From NCBI GenBank assembly GCA_903909605.1, contig CAIVWH010000021.1, positions 1 to 64,000 of the forward strand: 64,000 nt of DNA, given 5' to 3'. The translations under genes were made by a program, and so were the position numbers. This DNA comes from an uncultured Micrococcales bacterium (lineage in GTDB: Bacteria; Actinomycetota; Actinomycetes; Actinomycetales; Microbacteriaceae). Below the pieces are notes generated by a model. The model saw nothing but the letters and a program-made list of their open reading frames with translations, had not been told where the DNA came from and searched no databases. Below, in pieces: positions 55,658 to 64,000 of the stretch (within the stretch, counting starts at the first letter, position 1; the number at the start of each line of letters is the position of its first letter).

Positions 55658-56812
55658 CTAGTCTTTTTGCGCGACGACTACCTGAGGAGTGCCAACTTCG
55701 GATGGCGGCATGGTTGCCGCGATTCGGTTCGCTTCTTCGATCAGGGTTGCAACGATTTCGCTTTCGGGCACAGTCTTGACGACTTCGCCCTTCACAAAGA
55801 TTTGCCCCTTGCCGTTGCCACTGGCGACACCTAGGTCTGCCTCGCGTGCTTCACCGGGGCCGTTCACAACGCAACCCATGACGGCAACACGAAGTGGCAC
55901 TGTCAACTTTTCGAGGCCCTTGGTTACTTCGTTTGCAAGTGTGTACACGTCGACCTGTGCGCGGCCGCAAGAAGGACAAGAAACGATTTCAAGTTTGCGC
56001 GGGCGAAGGTTGAGGCTCTCGAGAATCTGCGAACCAACCTTAACTTCTTCGACCGGAGGAGCCGAAAGTGAAACGCGGATGGTGTCGCCGATGCCCTTGC
56101 TCAGCAACGCGCCGAAAGCGACCGAGGACTTGATTGTGCCTTGGAAGGCTGGGCCAGCCTCGGTTACTCCGAGGTGCAGCGGCCAGTCGCCACGCTCTGC
56201 GAGCAATTCGTATGCCCGCACCATAACCACTGGGTCGTTGTGCTTGACCGAAATCTTGAAATCGTGGAAATCATGCTCTTCAAATAGCGAGGCCTCCCAG
56301 ACGGCAGATTCAACCAGGGCCTCAGGTGTCGCCTTGCCGTATTTCTGCAGCAGGCGTGGGTCGAGCGATCCGGCGTTCACACCGATGCGGATCGAGACTC
56401 CGGCATCCTTTGCGGCCTTGGCAATTTCGCCAACTTTGTCGTCGAACTGGCGGATGTTGCCTGGGTTCACACGAACGGCTCCGCAACCCGCATCGATTGC
56501 GGTGAATACGTATTTGGGCTGGAAGTGAATGTCTGCGATGACGGGAATCTGCGACTTGCGAGCGATTAGTGGCAGGCGATCGGCGTCGTCTTGACTCGGG
56601 ACCGCAACGCGAACGATGTCGCAGCCGGAGGCGGTGAGCTCGGCAATCTGCTGGAGGGTGGCATTGACGTCGGTAGTTGGCGTGGTGCACATCGACTGGA
56701 TGGAAATAGGTGCATCGCCGCCGACTGCGACCTTGCCGACCATGATTTGGCGGGTTTTGCGACGAGGGGCCAGTACCGGAGGCTTTGGCTTGCCGAGATT
56801 GATTGCGACCAT
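55658..56812 (-). CDS. ispG: 4-hydroxy-3-methylbut-2-enyl diphosphate synthase
   Basis: This 384-aa 4Fe-4S enzyme of the MEP isoprenoid pathway (also called GcpE) has cluster ligands Cys279, Cys282 (CPSC) and Cys314 (MGCVVNG), with Glu321 in GPGE. It follows the site-2 protease gene by 19 bp and shares the locus with dxr, so two MEP steps are encoded together. Confidence 0.96.
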   Translation of the reverse strand: MVAINLGKPKPPVLAPRRKTRQIMVGKVAVGGDAPISIQSMCTTPTTDVNATLQQIAELTASGCDIVRVAVPSQDDADRLPLIARKSQIPVIADIHFQPKYVFTAIDAGCGAVRVNPGNIRQFDDKVGEIAKAAKDAGVSIRIGVNAGSLDPRLLQKYGKATPEALVESAVWEASLFEEHDFHDFKISVKHNDPVVMVRAYELLAERGDWPLHLGVTEAGPAFQGTIKSSVAFGALLSKGIGDTIRVSLSAPPVEEVKVGSQILESLNLRPRKLEIVSCPSCGRAQVDVYTLANEVTKGLEKLTVPLRVAVMGCVVNGPGEAREADLGVASGNGKGQIFVKGEVVKTVPESEIVATLIEEANRIAATMPPSEVGTPQVVVAQKD

Positions 56813-56831
56813 TTGTATCTAGCCTAACTGC

Positions 56832-58121
56832 CTAGAAACTGACTGGGTTGATTAGATCCAGCAGGATCAGGATGACGCTTAGTAGAAGAAGAACACCGGA
56901 AACCACGTAGGTGACTGGCATGAGAAGTGCGGTGTCGGCAGGGCCTGGGTCGGGCTTGCGGCGAAGTCGCCAGATGCCGCGCTTGATTGCCTCGTAGACG
57001 CCGCCCGCGATGTGACCGCCGTCAAGCGGCAGCAGCGGAATCATGTTGAAGGCGAACAGTGCGAAGTTGAGCGATGCGAGCATCATCAAACCGCTGCTGA
57101 CTTTGTCGCTGAGACTCGCCTGCTGATTCGATGCAATCTCACCAGCGGCCTGCCCCACCCCGACAATCGAGACCGCACCCGAACCGGTGCGGTGCTGACC
57201 CTGGATGGTGGCACTGAGTGAGTTGTAAACCTGCACCGGCAACGTGCCGATCAAATTGAAAGTTTGCGCGATGGTGCTGCCAGCTGTGCCAAGCGCGGTT
57301 GCAACTGACTGATGCTGCCGCTGAGGTTTGAGCACAACGCCGAAAAACGGCACTCGCTGCTGCACGGAACTGCCATCTGGGGAAACTACCGGCCTGGTTA
57401 CCACAACCGGCGTGAGCGATATGCGCTGCCGTGTGTTGCCACGCACAACAACCAGTGACACCTGTCCGCCGCGGGCGGTGGTGTAGCTGATGATTTCATC
57501 CCAGTTGGAAACGGCATGGCCGTCGATTGAAAGGACTTTGTCGCCGGGAAGTAGGCCAGCTTCTTTCGCGGGACTGACCCGATCGATGACGGAGCAGGCA
57601 ACGTTGACGGTGAAGCTGCTCGGCACACAATCGGCTATCGATTCGATGGTGGTCGAACGTGTGTAACTGCCAAAGCCGACAAGCGTCACCAGGGTGAGTA
57701 CTACTCCGAGAAGAAGATTCATGAACGGGCCGCCGAACATCACAGCGATGCGCTTTAGCACCGGCAACTGATAGAACATGCGGTTGGTGTCGGCCTCGGT
57801 AACGAATTCAGAATGCGCACTGCGCGCGGCCGTGATTGAATCGCCTACGAAACCCTTGCGCTGCTTGACACCTGGCTTGGCGGGCGGATACATGCCGATC
57901 ATGGTGATGTAACCACCCAGCGGAATTGCCTTGATGCCGTATTCGGTCTCGCCGCGCTTGCGGGAAAACAAAGTTGGCCCGAAACCGATCATGTAACGCG
58001 GAACTTTGACGCCGAAAAGCTTTGCTGGAATTAGGTGGCCGAGCTCGTGCCAACCAATCGAGAAACCAATGCCAACCCCAATGAAGATAACCCCTGCGAT
58101 GTACCAAAGAATTTCGCTCAT
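56832..58121 (-). CDS. M50 site-2 metalloprotease (RseP/Rip1 family)
   Basis: The 429-aa intramembrane protease has the zinc motif HELGH at residues 25-29 in the first membrane segment and a PDZ domain (about 185-250; GLLPGDKVLSIDGHAV). The LDG motif MIPLLPLDGGHIAGG near the C-terminus supplies the third zinc ligand. It sits between dxr and ispG, where Rip1 lies in mycobacteria, so a role in cleaving anti-sigma factors is likely. The ATG at 58121 was chosen, with TAGGGT 6 nt upstream. Confidence 0.93.
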   Translation of the reverse strand: MSEILWYIAGVIFIGVGIGFSIGWHELGHLIPAKLFGVKVPRYMIGFGPTLFSRKRGETEYGIKAIPLGGYITMIGMYPPAKPGVKQRKGFVGDSITAARSAHSEFVTEADTNRMFYQLPVLKRIAVMFGGPFMNLLLGVVLTLVTLVGFGSYTRSTTIESIADCVPSSFTVNVACSVIDRVSPAKEAGLLPGDKVLSIDGHAVSNWDEIISYTTARGGQVSLVVVRGNTRQRISLTPVVVTRPVVSPDGSSVQQRVPFFGVVLKPQRQHQSVATALGTAGSTIAQTFNLIGTLPVQVYNSLSATIQGQHRTGSGAVSIVGVGQAAGEIASNQQASLSDKVSSGLMMLASLNFALFAFNMIPLLPLDGGHIAGGVYEAIKRGIWRLRRKPDPGPADTALLMPVTYVVSGVLLLLSVILILLDLINPVSF

Positions 58122-58164
58122 GAGCAAACCCTAGATTTAGCCGCTGACATTTTTCTGCGAGTTA

Positions 58165-59256
58165 CTAACATGCGGTTGCCATTTGTGCGTGCGCTCGGTC
58201 GCGAGCCCAGCGTTCGGCTCGCAAGACAGATTCCAGCGAGAGCGATGGCTCGGCCTGATGAGCTTCGACGACGCGCTCAACGACATCCAAGATTTGAGTG
58301 AAGCCGATGCGGCCTCGATGGAAGGCTTCGACCGCCTCTTCGTTTGCTGCGTTGTAAACCGCAGGGTAAGTAAGACCCAGGCGCGCAACCTGCCTCGCCA
58401 GTGCCACCGCGGTGAAAACATTTTCGTTCAAAGGTTCGAACGTCCACTGCGCGGCCTTGCTGAAATCGATCGGCGCGGTGATTGACTCGACGCGCTTCGG
58501 CCAGGACATGCCAAGTGCGATCGGCAGTTTCATATTCGGCGGCGAACACTGGGCAATTATCGAACCGTCGACAAACTCAACCATCGAATGCACAATCGAC
58601 TGTGGATGCACGACAACATCGATATCGTCTAGCGCCACGTCAAACAGCAGATGTGCCTCGATCAGTTCAAGCCCCTTGTTCACCAGGGATGCCGAGTTGG
58701 TGGTAACCACCTTGCCCATGCTCCAGGTTGGGTGATGCAGCGCCTGCTCTGGCGTGACTAGCACCAGCTGCTCGCGGGTGAAGCCGCGGAACGGACCACC
58801 CGACGCCGTGAGAATAAGTTTGCGCACCTCGCGCTTTTCGCCTGACAGAAGACACTGGGCCAGGGCAGAGTGCTCGCTGTCCACCGGCACGATTTGGCCT
58901 TCGGCCGCTGCATCAGTGACCAGACGACCGCCGACGATCAGAGACTCTTTGTTAGCCAGCGCGAGGGTTTTGCCGGAGGCGAGGGTGGCCAGCGTGGGTG
59001 CCAGGCCAATCGACCCGGTGATGCCATTGATCACGACATCAGCCTCGACTTCGCCCACCAAATCGGTGGCGGCCTGCTCGCCCAACACGGCTCGGGATGA
59101 GGCAATGCCAAATTCTTTGGCCTGAGCCGTAAGCAATTCGGAGTTCTTTCCGGCGGCCAGGGCAGCAAGCTCGAACTGGTCTGGGTGCTCGCGGATTACC
59201 TCGAGCGCCTGCGTGCCAATCGACCCAGTCGATCCCAAGACAATTACGCGGCGCAT
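58165..59256 (-). CDS. dxr: 1-deoxy-D-xylulose 5-phosphate reductoisomerase
   Basis: The 363-aa enzyme makes MEP from DXP. The NADPH motif GSTGSIGTQ is at residues 8-16, the substrate loop includes [11 protein letters not shown] near 99-109, PVDSEHSA, and [10 protein letters not shown] near 149-158. The ATG has no Shine-Dalgarno; CAGAAT lies 6 nt upstream. It is divergent from gabT with 50 bp between the starts. Confidence 0.96.
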   Translation of the reverse strand: MRRVIVLGSTGSIGTQALEVIREHPDQFELAALAAGKNSELLTAQAKEFGIASSRAVLGEQAATDLVGEVEADVVINGITGSIGLAPTLATLASGKTLALANKESLIVGGRLVTDAAAEGQIVPVDSEHSALAQCLLSGEKREVRKLILTASGGPFRGFTREQLVLVTPEQALHHPTWSMGKVVTTNSASLVNKGLELIEAHLLFDVALDDIDVVVHPQSIVHSMVEFVDGSIIAQCSPPNMKLPIALGMSWPKRVESITAPIDFSKAAQWTFEPLNENVFTAVALARQVARLGLTYPAVYNAANEEAVEAFHRGRIGFTQILDVVERVVEAHQAEPSLSLESVLRAERWARDRAHAQMATAC

Positions 59257-59306
59257 CGCTCAATTCTGCCACCCGATTCGCAGAAACCTAGGCTTAGGAT
59301 GGGACT

Positions 59307-60638
59307 ATGAGCGACGTTCTGACCGCGCAATCGCGCAAAATCGTAACCGCAATCCCAGGCCCAATCTCGCAGCAGATGCACCAGCATCGAATGACCCAGG
59401 TGGGCTTTGGCGTTGGAGCAACACTTCCTGTCTACATCGACCACGCACACGGCGCAATCCTTACCGACGTCGATGGCAACCAATTCATCGACATGGGTTC
59501 GGGCATCGGCGTAACCACCATCGGTCACACCAACGAAGGCGTCGTTCGTGCAGTGACAGAGCAGGTTGCCAAACTAACCCACACGCTTTTCACCGTCACT
59601 CCTTATGCTCCGTATGTAGAGCTCTGCGAGATTTTGAACCGGGTTACCCCGGGCAGCTTTGCTAAGAAGAGCGCGCTGTTCAACTCGGGCGCCGAAGCGG
59701 TTGAAAACGCGGTCAAGATTGCCCGCAAGTTCACCGGCCGGCCAGACATCGTGGTGTTCGACCACGCCTATCACGGCCGCACCAACCTGACCATGGCCAT
59801 GAACTTCAAGATCGCCCCATACGGCAACGGATTTGGCCCATTCGCCTCGGGCGTTCACCACGTGCCAATGAGCTACCCATTCCGTGACGGCAACATCACC
59901 GGCCAAGAGGCGGCAACCCGCGCAATTCACTACATCGAAAAGCGCGTCGGAGCAGCCCAGTTGGCCGCAATCGTCATCGAACCAATTCAAGGCGAGGGCG
60001 GATTCATTGTTCCCGCGCCTGGTTTCCTCAAGGCACTGAGCGACTGGGCGCACGCAAATGGTGTGCTGGTAATTGCCGATGAGATTCAGGCTGGCGTGGC
60101 ACGAACCGGCAAGATGTTCGCATCTATGCACGAAGAAGGCTTCGAACCAGACATGGTGACCATCGCTAAGGGTGTTGCTGGCGGCATGCCAATTTCGGCT
60201 GTGACCGGTCGCGCCGAAATTATGGACTCGCCTACCCCTGGGCAGATCGGTGGAACCTTCGGCGGCAACCCAGTGGCAGCAGCCGCAGGAGTAGCGGTAA
60301 TGCGCCAGATCGAAGCCGGCGGCGTGCTCGAGCGCGCTCAGGCCATCGAGCCAATCCTCTACTCGCGACTTGAAGCCATGAAGGCCGCTCATCCGGTGAT
60401 CGGCGAGGTTCGCGGTCGCGGAGCGATGATAGCCATCGAGTTCGTCGAGCCGGGCACCAAGAACCCGAATTCGGCTGCGGTAGATGCCGTTGTGAAGTTC
60501 TGCCACCAAAACGGTGTGCTGGTGCTAAACGCCGGAACCTTCGGCAACGTGATTCGCTTCCTGCCACCGCTTGCCATCACGGATGCGCAGCTGAACGAAG
60601 CGATGGATGTGGTTGCCGCGGCAATCGCAAGCCTGTAA
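59307..60638 (+). CDS. gabT: 4-aminobutyrate aminotransferase
   Basis: The 443-aa class III PLP aminotransferase has Asp258 (ADEIQAGVARTG) and Schiff-base Lys288 (TIAKGVAGGMP), and FNSGAEAVENAVKIAR near 125-140. Overall it fits GabT better than ArgD by length and N-terminus. GABA or 5-aminovalerate/putrescine-derived substrates are likely, and the convergent pot operon supports polyamine use. No Shine-Dalgarno is present; TAGGAT ends 6 nt before the ATG. It might also serve as the missing ArgD; not shown. Confidence 0.88.
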   Translation: MSDVLTAQSRKIVTAIPGPISQQMHQHRMTQVGFGVGATLPVYIDHAHGAILTDVDGNQFIDMGSGIGVTTIGHTNEGVVRAVTEQVAKLTHTLFTVTPYAPYVELCEILNRVTPGSFAKKSALFNSGAEAVENAVKIARKFTGRPDIVVFDHAYHGRTNLTMAMNFKIAPYGNGFGPFASGVHHVPMSYPFRDGNITGQEAATRAIHYIEKRVGAAQLAAIVIEPIQGEGGFIVPAPGFLKALSDWAHANGVLVIADEIQAGVARTGKMFASMHEEGFEPDMVTIAKGVAGGMPISAVTGRAEIMDSPTPGQIGGTFGGNPVAAAAGVAVMRQIEAGGVLERAQAIEPILYSRLEAMKAAHPVIGEVRGRGAMIAIEFVEPGTKNPNSAAVDAVVKFCHQNGVLVLNAGTFGNVIRFLPPLAITDAQLNEAMDVVAAAIASL

Positions 60639-60650
60639 AAGCTAAACGCG

Positions 60651-60680
60651 AAGAACCCCTCGAGCGATCGAGGGGTTCTT
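60651..60680. terminator. bidirectional terminator between gabT and potC
   Basis: A 13-bp perfect stem (60651-60663 with 60668-60680) has a GCGA tetraloop of GNRA type. T-rich stretches occur on both sides (GGTTTAAG on plus; GCGTTTAGCTTTT on minus). It lies in the 58-bp gap of two convergent genes and probably serves both. Confidence 0.88.
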
Positions 60681-60696
60681 GGTTTAAGGCTTGAGA

Positions 60697-61482
60697 CTAG
60701 GCCGAGAGCTTACGTCGTTTGAACGCTCCGGTGATTTGTGTCACCAAAACGATCACGATCGCCAGCATGAACACGGCCGAGGCAATCACGTTGGCCTCGG
60801 CAGGAACACCGCGAGCTGCGGCCACGTAGATGAACTTCGGGAAGGTGTTGACCGGCCCAGAGTTGAAGTAGGTGATGATGAAGTCATCGAACGAAAGCGC
60901 AAACGAAAGCAGCGCCGCCGAGATGATTCCAGGTAGCAGCAGCGGGAAGGTGATCTTCCAGAACACCTGACGTGGATTGGCATAGAGGTCTCGTCCTGCC
61001 TCTTCGAGCACTGGGTCGAGGGTTTGCACTCGGGCCTTGACCGTTACCACCACGAATGAGAGGCAGAACATCACGTGCGCGATGATGATTGTGGTCATGC
61101 CGGCTGCAAAACCGATGTTGAAGAAGAAGGCCGCCAGACCCGCACCGAGCACAACCTCTGGAGTTGCCATTGGCAAGAACAACAGCAGGTTTACACTCGC
61201 GCGCGCACGGAACGAGTAGCGCACCAATCCAATTGCAAGAGCGGTTCCAAGCACCGTGGCGATCAGGGTTGAAACCGCGCCGATCAGAATCGAGTTGCCA
61301 ACCGCGTCACAGATGTTGCCAGTTGCGCAGACGTTTGCCCAGTGGCGAAGGGTGAAACCCTCCCAGGTGGTGTTTGCACGAGTGGAGTCGTTGAAAGAGA
61401 AGACGATGGTGTATCCGATTGGAATAAGCAGGAATACCAGCGCGAGAAGCGAGTAGATGGCCAGGCCGAGTGGGCGTCTCAC
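60697..61482 (-). CDS. potC: polyamine ABC transporter permease PotC
   Basis: The 261-aa permease has six membrane segments and the EAA loop VLEEAGRDLYANPRQVFWKITFPLLLPG near 155-182. It is the last gene of potD-potA-potB-potC, overlapping potB by 4 nt. Polyamine specificity is from family membership and operon order. Confidence 0.9.
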   Translation of the reverse strand: MRRPLGLAIYSLLALVFLLIPIGYTIVFSFNDSTRANTTWEGFTLRHWANVCATGNICDAVGNSILIGAVSTLIATVLGTALAIGLVRYSFRARASVNLLLFLPMATPEVVLGAGLAAFFFNIGFAAGMTTIIIAHVMFCLSFVVVTVKARVQTLDPVLEEAGRDLYANPRQVFWKITFPLLLPGIISAALLSFALSFDDFIITYFNSGPVNTFPKFIYVAAARGVPAEANVIASAVFMLAIVIVLVTQITGAFKRRKLSA

Positions 61483-62393
61483 AGTAGGTCCTCCGTTCCA
61501 GCTTTCTTCACGTAAACCGAAACCAGGATGAGGATGACCGCCATCAATAGCACGCTCAGGCTCGCTGCACTCGGGTAATCCTGGTTCTGCAAGAAGTCGG
61601 CCTCGACCATGTTTCCGATCATCGAGGTCTTTGATGAACCGAGAAAGTCGCGACTTGCGTTTACGTAGTCGCCGGCAATTGGAATGAAGGTGAGCAGGGT
61701 TCCGGAAATCACGCCGGGCATCGAAATCGGCAGCGTGATCTTGCGGAAGATCTTTGCCGGAGACGCATACAGGTCGGCGCCAGCCTCGAGCAGACGCAGA
61801 TCGAAGCGCTCGAGTGTCGTGTAGAGCGGCAGCGTCATGAACGGAATGAAGTTATAGGTGAGGCCAAACACCACCGCTGCTGGAGTGCCGATGAAGTACT
61901 GCGACGATGACAGCCAGCCCATCTGGTGCACCCACTGCATGATTGGCGCTCCTTCGGAGAGAATCTGCTTCCAGGCAATGGTGCGAAGCAAGAACGAGAT
62001 GAAGAATGGCGCGATCACCAGCGTGACCATCAGGCGCTGAATCAGCGGATACCTGCGCATGCGCACACCGATGAAGTAGGCCAATGGATAGCTGATCAGC
62101 AGAGCCAAGACGGTTGCCACGAACGCATACAGAAACGAACGCAGGATCTGCGGCAGGTAGTTGGCAACCACATCCGCGTAATTCTGAATGTTGAAGGCAT
62201 ATACGTAGGCGCCGATTGCGCCGCTGGAATCTGGAGCCTCGAGCGAGGTCATGATCAGCGAGATCAACGGAGTCAGGAAGAACAGGCCGAGGTAGACCAA
62301 ACCTGGAAGCAGCAGCGCAAGGACAAACTTGCCGCTCTTTCTTGAGGTGCCCTGGTTTGGCGCTGGCGCAGAACCAAATGCCGCGAACGCCAT
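61479..62393 (-). CDS. potB: polyamine ABC transporter permease PotB
   Basis: This 304-aa permease has six membrane segments; an EAA-type loop is visible as LRLLEAGADLYASPAKIFRKITLPISMPG near 200-228. A soluble N-terminal stretch of about 25 residues precedes the first segment. It overlaps potA by one base and potC by 4 nt. Confidence 0.9.
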   Translation of the reverse strand: MAFAAFGSAPAPNQGTSRKSGKFVLALLLPGLVYLGLFFLTPLISLIMTSLEAPDSSGAIGAYVYAFNIQNYADVVANYLPQILRSFLYAFVATVLALLISYPLAYFIGVRMRRYPLIQRLMVTLVIAPFFISFLLRTIAWKQILSEGAPIMQWVHQMGWLSSSQYFIGTPAAVVFGLTYNFIPFMTLPLYTTLERFDLRLLEAGADLYASPAKIFRKITLPISMPGVISGTLLTFIPIAGDYVNASRDFLGSSKTSMIGNMVEADFLQNQDYPSAASLSVLLMAVILILVSVYVKKAGTEDLL

Positions 62394-63514
62394 TACTTGG
62401 CGCCGTTCGCAGGTAGGTCGGCTAGACCGAACGCGTGCTCAACCTTCCAAGAAACCCAAACCTTGGCACCGAGCTCGGTGACCGGCGACTTGCCGATGTT
62501 CTGCGCGAACACGGTCACCTCGCCGAGGTTTGGAATGTCAATCAGGTACTGGTTGCTCACGCCGGTAAAGCGAATGTCGATGATCTCGCCCGGGCCAACG
62601 ATGTTCAGGTCGCTGGATGCGGCTGGTTGGCCATCCTCGTGGAAGGTTGCCTTCTCGGGGCGAACACCGATGGCGATGGTGCCCTCGTGCTTTTCGGCGC
62701 GCGCCCTAGGAACGGTCAACTTGTGCCCCGACACGTTGATACTCACCGAGGCGGCGTTCTGTTCGACGACATCGCCGATAAACAGGTTGGACTGGCCGAG
62801 GAACTTAGCGACAAAAGCAGTCTTCGGGCGATCGTAAAGTTTCTCCGGCGCACCCATCTGCTCGATGCGGCCCTTGTTCATTACGGCTACAACGTCGGCC
62901 ATGTCCATGGCTTCTTCTTGGTCGTGAGTCACGTGCAAGAAGGTCAGGCCGACTTCCATCTGAATTGCCTTGAGTTCGATCTGCATCTGGCGACGAAGTT
63001 TTAGGTCGAGTGCGCCGAGTGGCTCGTCGAGCAACAGCAAGGATGGGCGGTTCACAAGTGCGCGAGCCAACGCAACGCGCTGCTGCTGCCCACCCGAGAG
63101 TTGCTGCGGGCGACGTGCGGCAAGGTGCTCGAGCTCAACTAAGTTGAGCGCCTCGGCGGCCAGTTTCAGCGGCTCAGCAACCTTGCGCTGACGAAGGCCG
63201 AACGCAACGTTCTCGAGAACGGTCATGTGAGGAAACAGAGCGTATGACTGGAACACGGTATTGATGTGGCGATCGTGCGACTTAGTCTCTGTGATGTCTT
63301 TGCCGCCGAGAAAGATTTGTCCGCGAGTTGGTTGATCAAGGCCAGCGATCATGCGAAGCGTGGTGGTCTTGCCGCAACCCGAAGGTCCGAGCAGAGCAAA
63401 GAACTGCCCTGCTGGAATCTTTAGGTCAAGTTCTTCAACCGCAGTGAAGCCAGGAAATTCTTTTCTGATTCCGACCAGTTCGAGGTCGGCGCCGCGCGCG
63501 TCCTGCAGCGACAC
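62393..63514 (-). CDS. potA: polyamine ABC transporter ATP-binding protein PotA
   Basis: The 373-aa ATPase has Walker A GPSGCGKT at residues 43-50, signature LSGGQQQR near 139-146, Walker B LLLLDEP near 160 and a C-terminal TOBE-type regulatory domain (from about 290). The start is GTG at 63514, overlapping the potD stop (TAGTG). Confidence 0.93.
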   Translation of the reverse strand: MSLQDARGADLELVGIRKEFPGFTAVEELDLKIPAGQFFALLGPSGCGKTTTLRMIAGLDQPTRGQIFLGGKDITETKSHDRHINTVFQSYALFPHMTVLENVAFGLRQRKVAEPLKLAAEALNLVELEHLAARRPQQLSGGQQQRVALARALVNRPSLLLLDEPLGALDLKLRRQMQIELKAIQMEVGLTFLHVTHDQEEAMDMADVVAVMNKGRIEQMGAPEKLYDRPKTAFVAKFLGQSNLFIGDVVEQNAASVSINVSGHKLTVPRARAEKHEGTIAIGVRPEKATFHEDGQPAASSDLNIVGPGEIIDIRFTGVSNQYLIDIPNLGEVTVFAQNIGKSPVTELGAKVWVSWKVEHAFGLADLPANGAK

Positions 63515-64000
63515 TACGCGACACCGTTTGAAGCGTCAGACCAGAGCTTCGAGAAATTGTTGTCCTCTTGTGCGGTGAGCGAGCGGAACACGTGGTACTT
63601 GGTGGAGTAATCGGAGTCACTCGGGAACATCAGTGGATTGTTACCGATACTTGGGTTCTTGGCCACTGCCACCTCTTTGGCTCCGTTGACCGGGGTGACA
63701 TAGTTCACACCAGCAAGCGCCAGTTCTGCAGCCACTTCTGGCTGGAAGTAGTAGTCAATGAGTTTGAAAGCGTTGCCCGAGTGGGTCGCACCCATAGGGA
63801 CCAAGAAGTTGTCGCAGGCGAAGGTCGAGCCCGATTCGAGCAGAACAATGCCCAGGTTCTCGTTCTTCATCTCGATGTTTGCGCCAATCAGGTCGCCGGC
63901 CCAGACGATTCCGGCAACGGCATCCCCGCTCTTGTAGTCGTCAATGTAGCTGTTGCCCTTGATTCCGCGAATCTGCCCGTTGGCTACGTACTTCTTGAAC
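63514..64000 (-). CDS. potD: polyamine ABC transporter substrate-binding protein PotD (partial)
   Basis: The C-terminal 161 residues are present; the gene starts beyond the right edge. GDAVAGIVWAGD, GSTFACDNFLVPMGATHSGNAF and FIDYYFQPEVAAE-like segments fit the spermidine/putrescine-binding family. It would be the first gene of the pot operon and overlaps potA by one base. Signal peptide and lipobox cannot be seen. Confidence 0.88.
   Translation of the reverse strand, partial: FKKYVANGQIRGIKGNSYIDDYKSGDAVAGIVWAGDLIGANIEMKNENLGIVLLESGSTFACDNFLVPMGATHSGNAFKLIDYYFQPEVAAELALAGVNYVTPVNGAKEVAVAKNPSIGNNPLMFPSDSDYSTKYHVFRSLTAQEDNNFSKLWSDASNGVA

Noticed and set aside
55689..56528. Plus-strand frame of 279 codons opposite ispG
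   Set aside because: It is antisense to a clear ispG with all cluster ligands; no ribosome-binding site.
59574..60509. Long minus-strand frame (311 codons) opposite gabT
   Set aside because: It is a shadow of the aminotransferase gene; His/Trp/Cys-rich translation and no start signals.
59307..60638. Calling the aminotransferase ArgD
   Set aside because: ArgD is absent from the arg cluster, but this protein has GabT-like length and N-terminus and a polyamine context; ArgD activity is possible but unsupported.

Overview
The window is a gene-dense chromosomal segment of an actinobacterium, most likely Microbacteriaceae. The evidence is the partial 16S rRNA at the left edge, a PriA-type HisA carrying an Arg-Gly-Trp signature, DUF1844, DUF3046 and ClgR genes, LexA boxes of the TCGAAC-N4-GTTCGA type, and the argH-tyrS-16S junction. 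Tight packing (1-4 nt overlaps everywhere, moderate GC, no mobile elements, no tRNAs, no CRISPR) suggests a small, streamlined genome such as a freshwater Luna-type lineage; that last step is inference. Nearly everything lies on the minus strand.

Layout from left to right. 1-1059: 5' end of a 16S rRNA gene, its leader and two promoters. 1060-13440: a minus-strand series read infC-rpmI-rplT, an rRNA methyltransferase gene, pheS-pheT, argC-argJ-argB-argF-argH, tyrS. It joins translation factors and aminoacyl-tRNA synthetases to arginine biosynthesis, with an intrinsic terminator between argB and argF. 13669-17933: DUF1844, an SseB-like gene, and histidine genes hisC-hisB-hisH-priA. 18015-30952: a DNA-damage and cell-division neighbourhood. 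It holds a LysM protein divergent from lexA, then hflX, a methyltransferase, dapF, miaA, miaB, recX, recA, DUF3046, clgR, cinA, pgsA and ftsK. 31035-36595: rnj, dapA, thyX, a thioredoxin/DUF4395 pair and dapB. 36614-42742: an M16 peptidase, pnp, rpsO and ribF. 42782-47936: a phosphate uptake locus ordered pstC-pstA-pstB-pstS plus a PstS-like lipoprotein. 48047-53798: nusA-ylxR-infB-rbfA-truB without rimP. 53842-59256: dxr, a site-2 protease, ispG, proS. 59307-64000: gabT converging on potD-potA-potB-potC.

The most informative regulatory signals are these: an ATC start codon for infC; LexA boxes at lexA/LysM and recA; PafBC-type (RecA-independent damage) promoter motifs at recA, clgR and ftsK; two 11-bp-phased direct-repeat sites in the pst locus; a long hairpin in the pnp leader; and many genes lacking a Shine-Dalgarno but having a TAnnnT element 6-7 nt before the start codon, which suggests leaderless transcripts. 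I found no clearly new multi-gene system. The best leads are regulatory: the damage-response promoters around recA-clgR-ftsK, the rearranged pst locus, and the terminator inside the arginine cluster.
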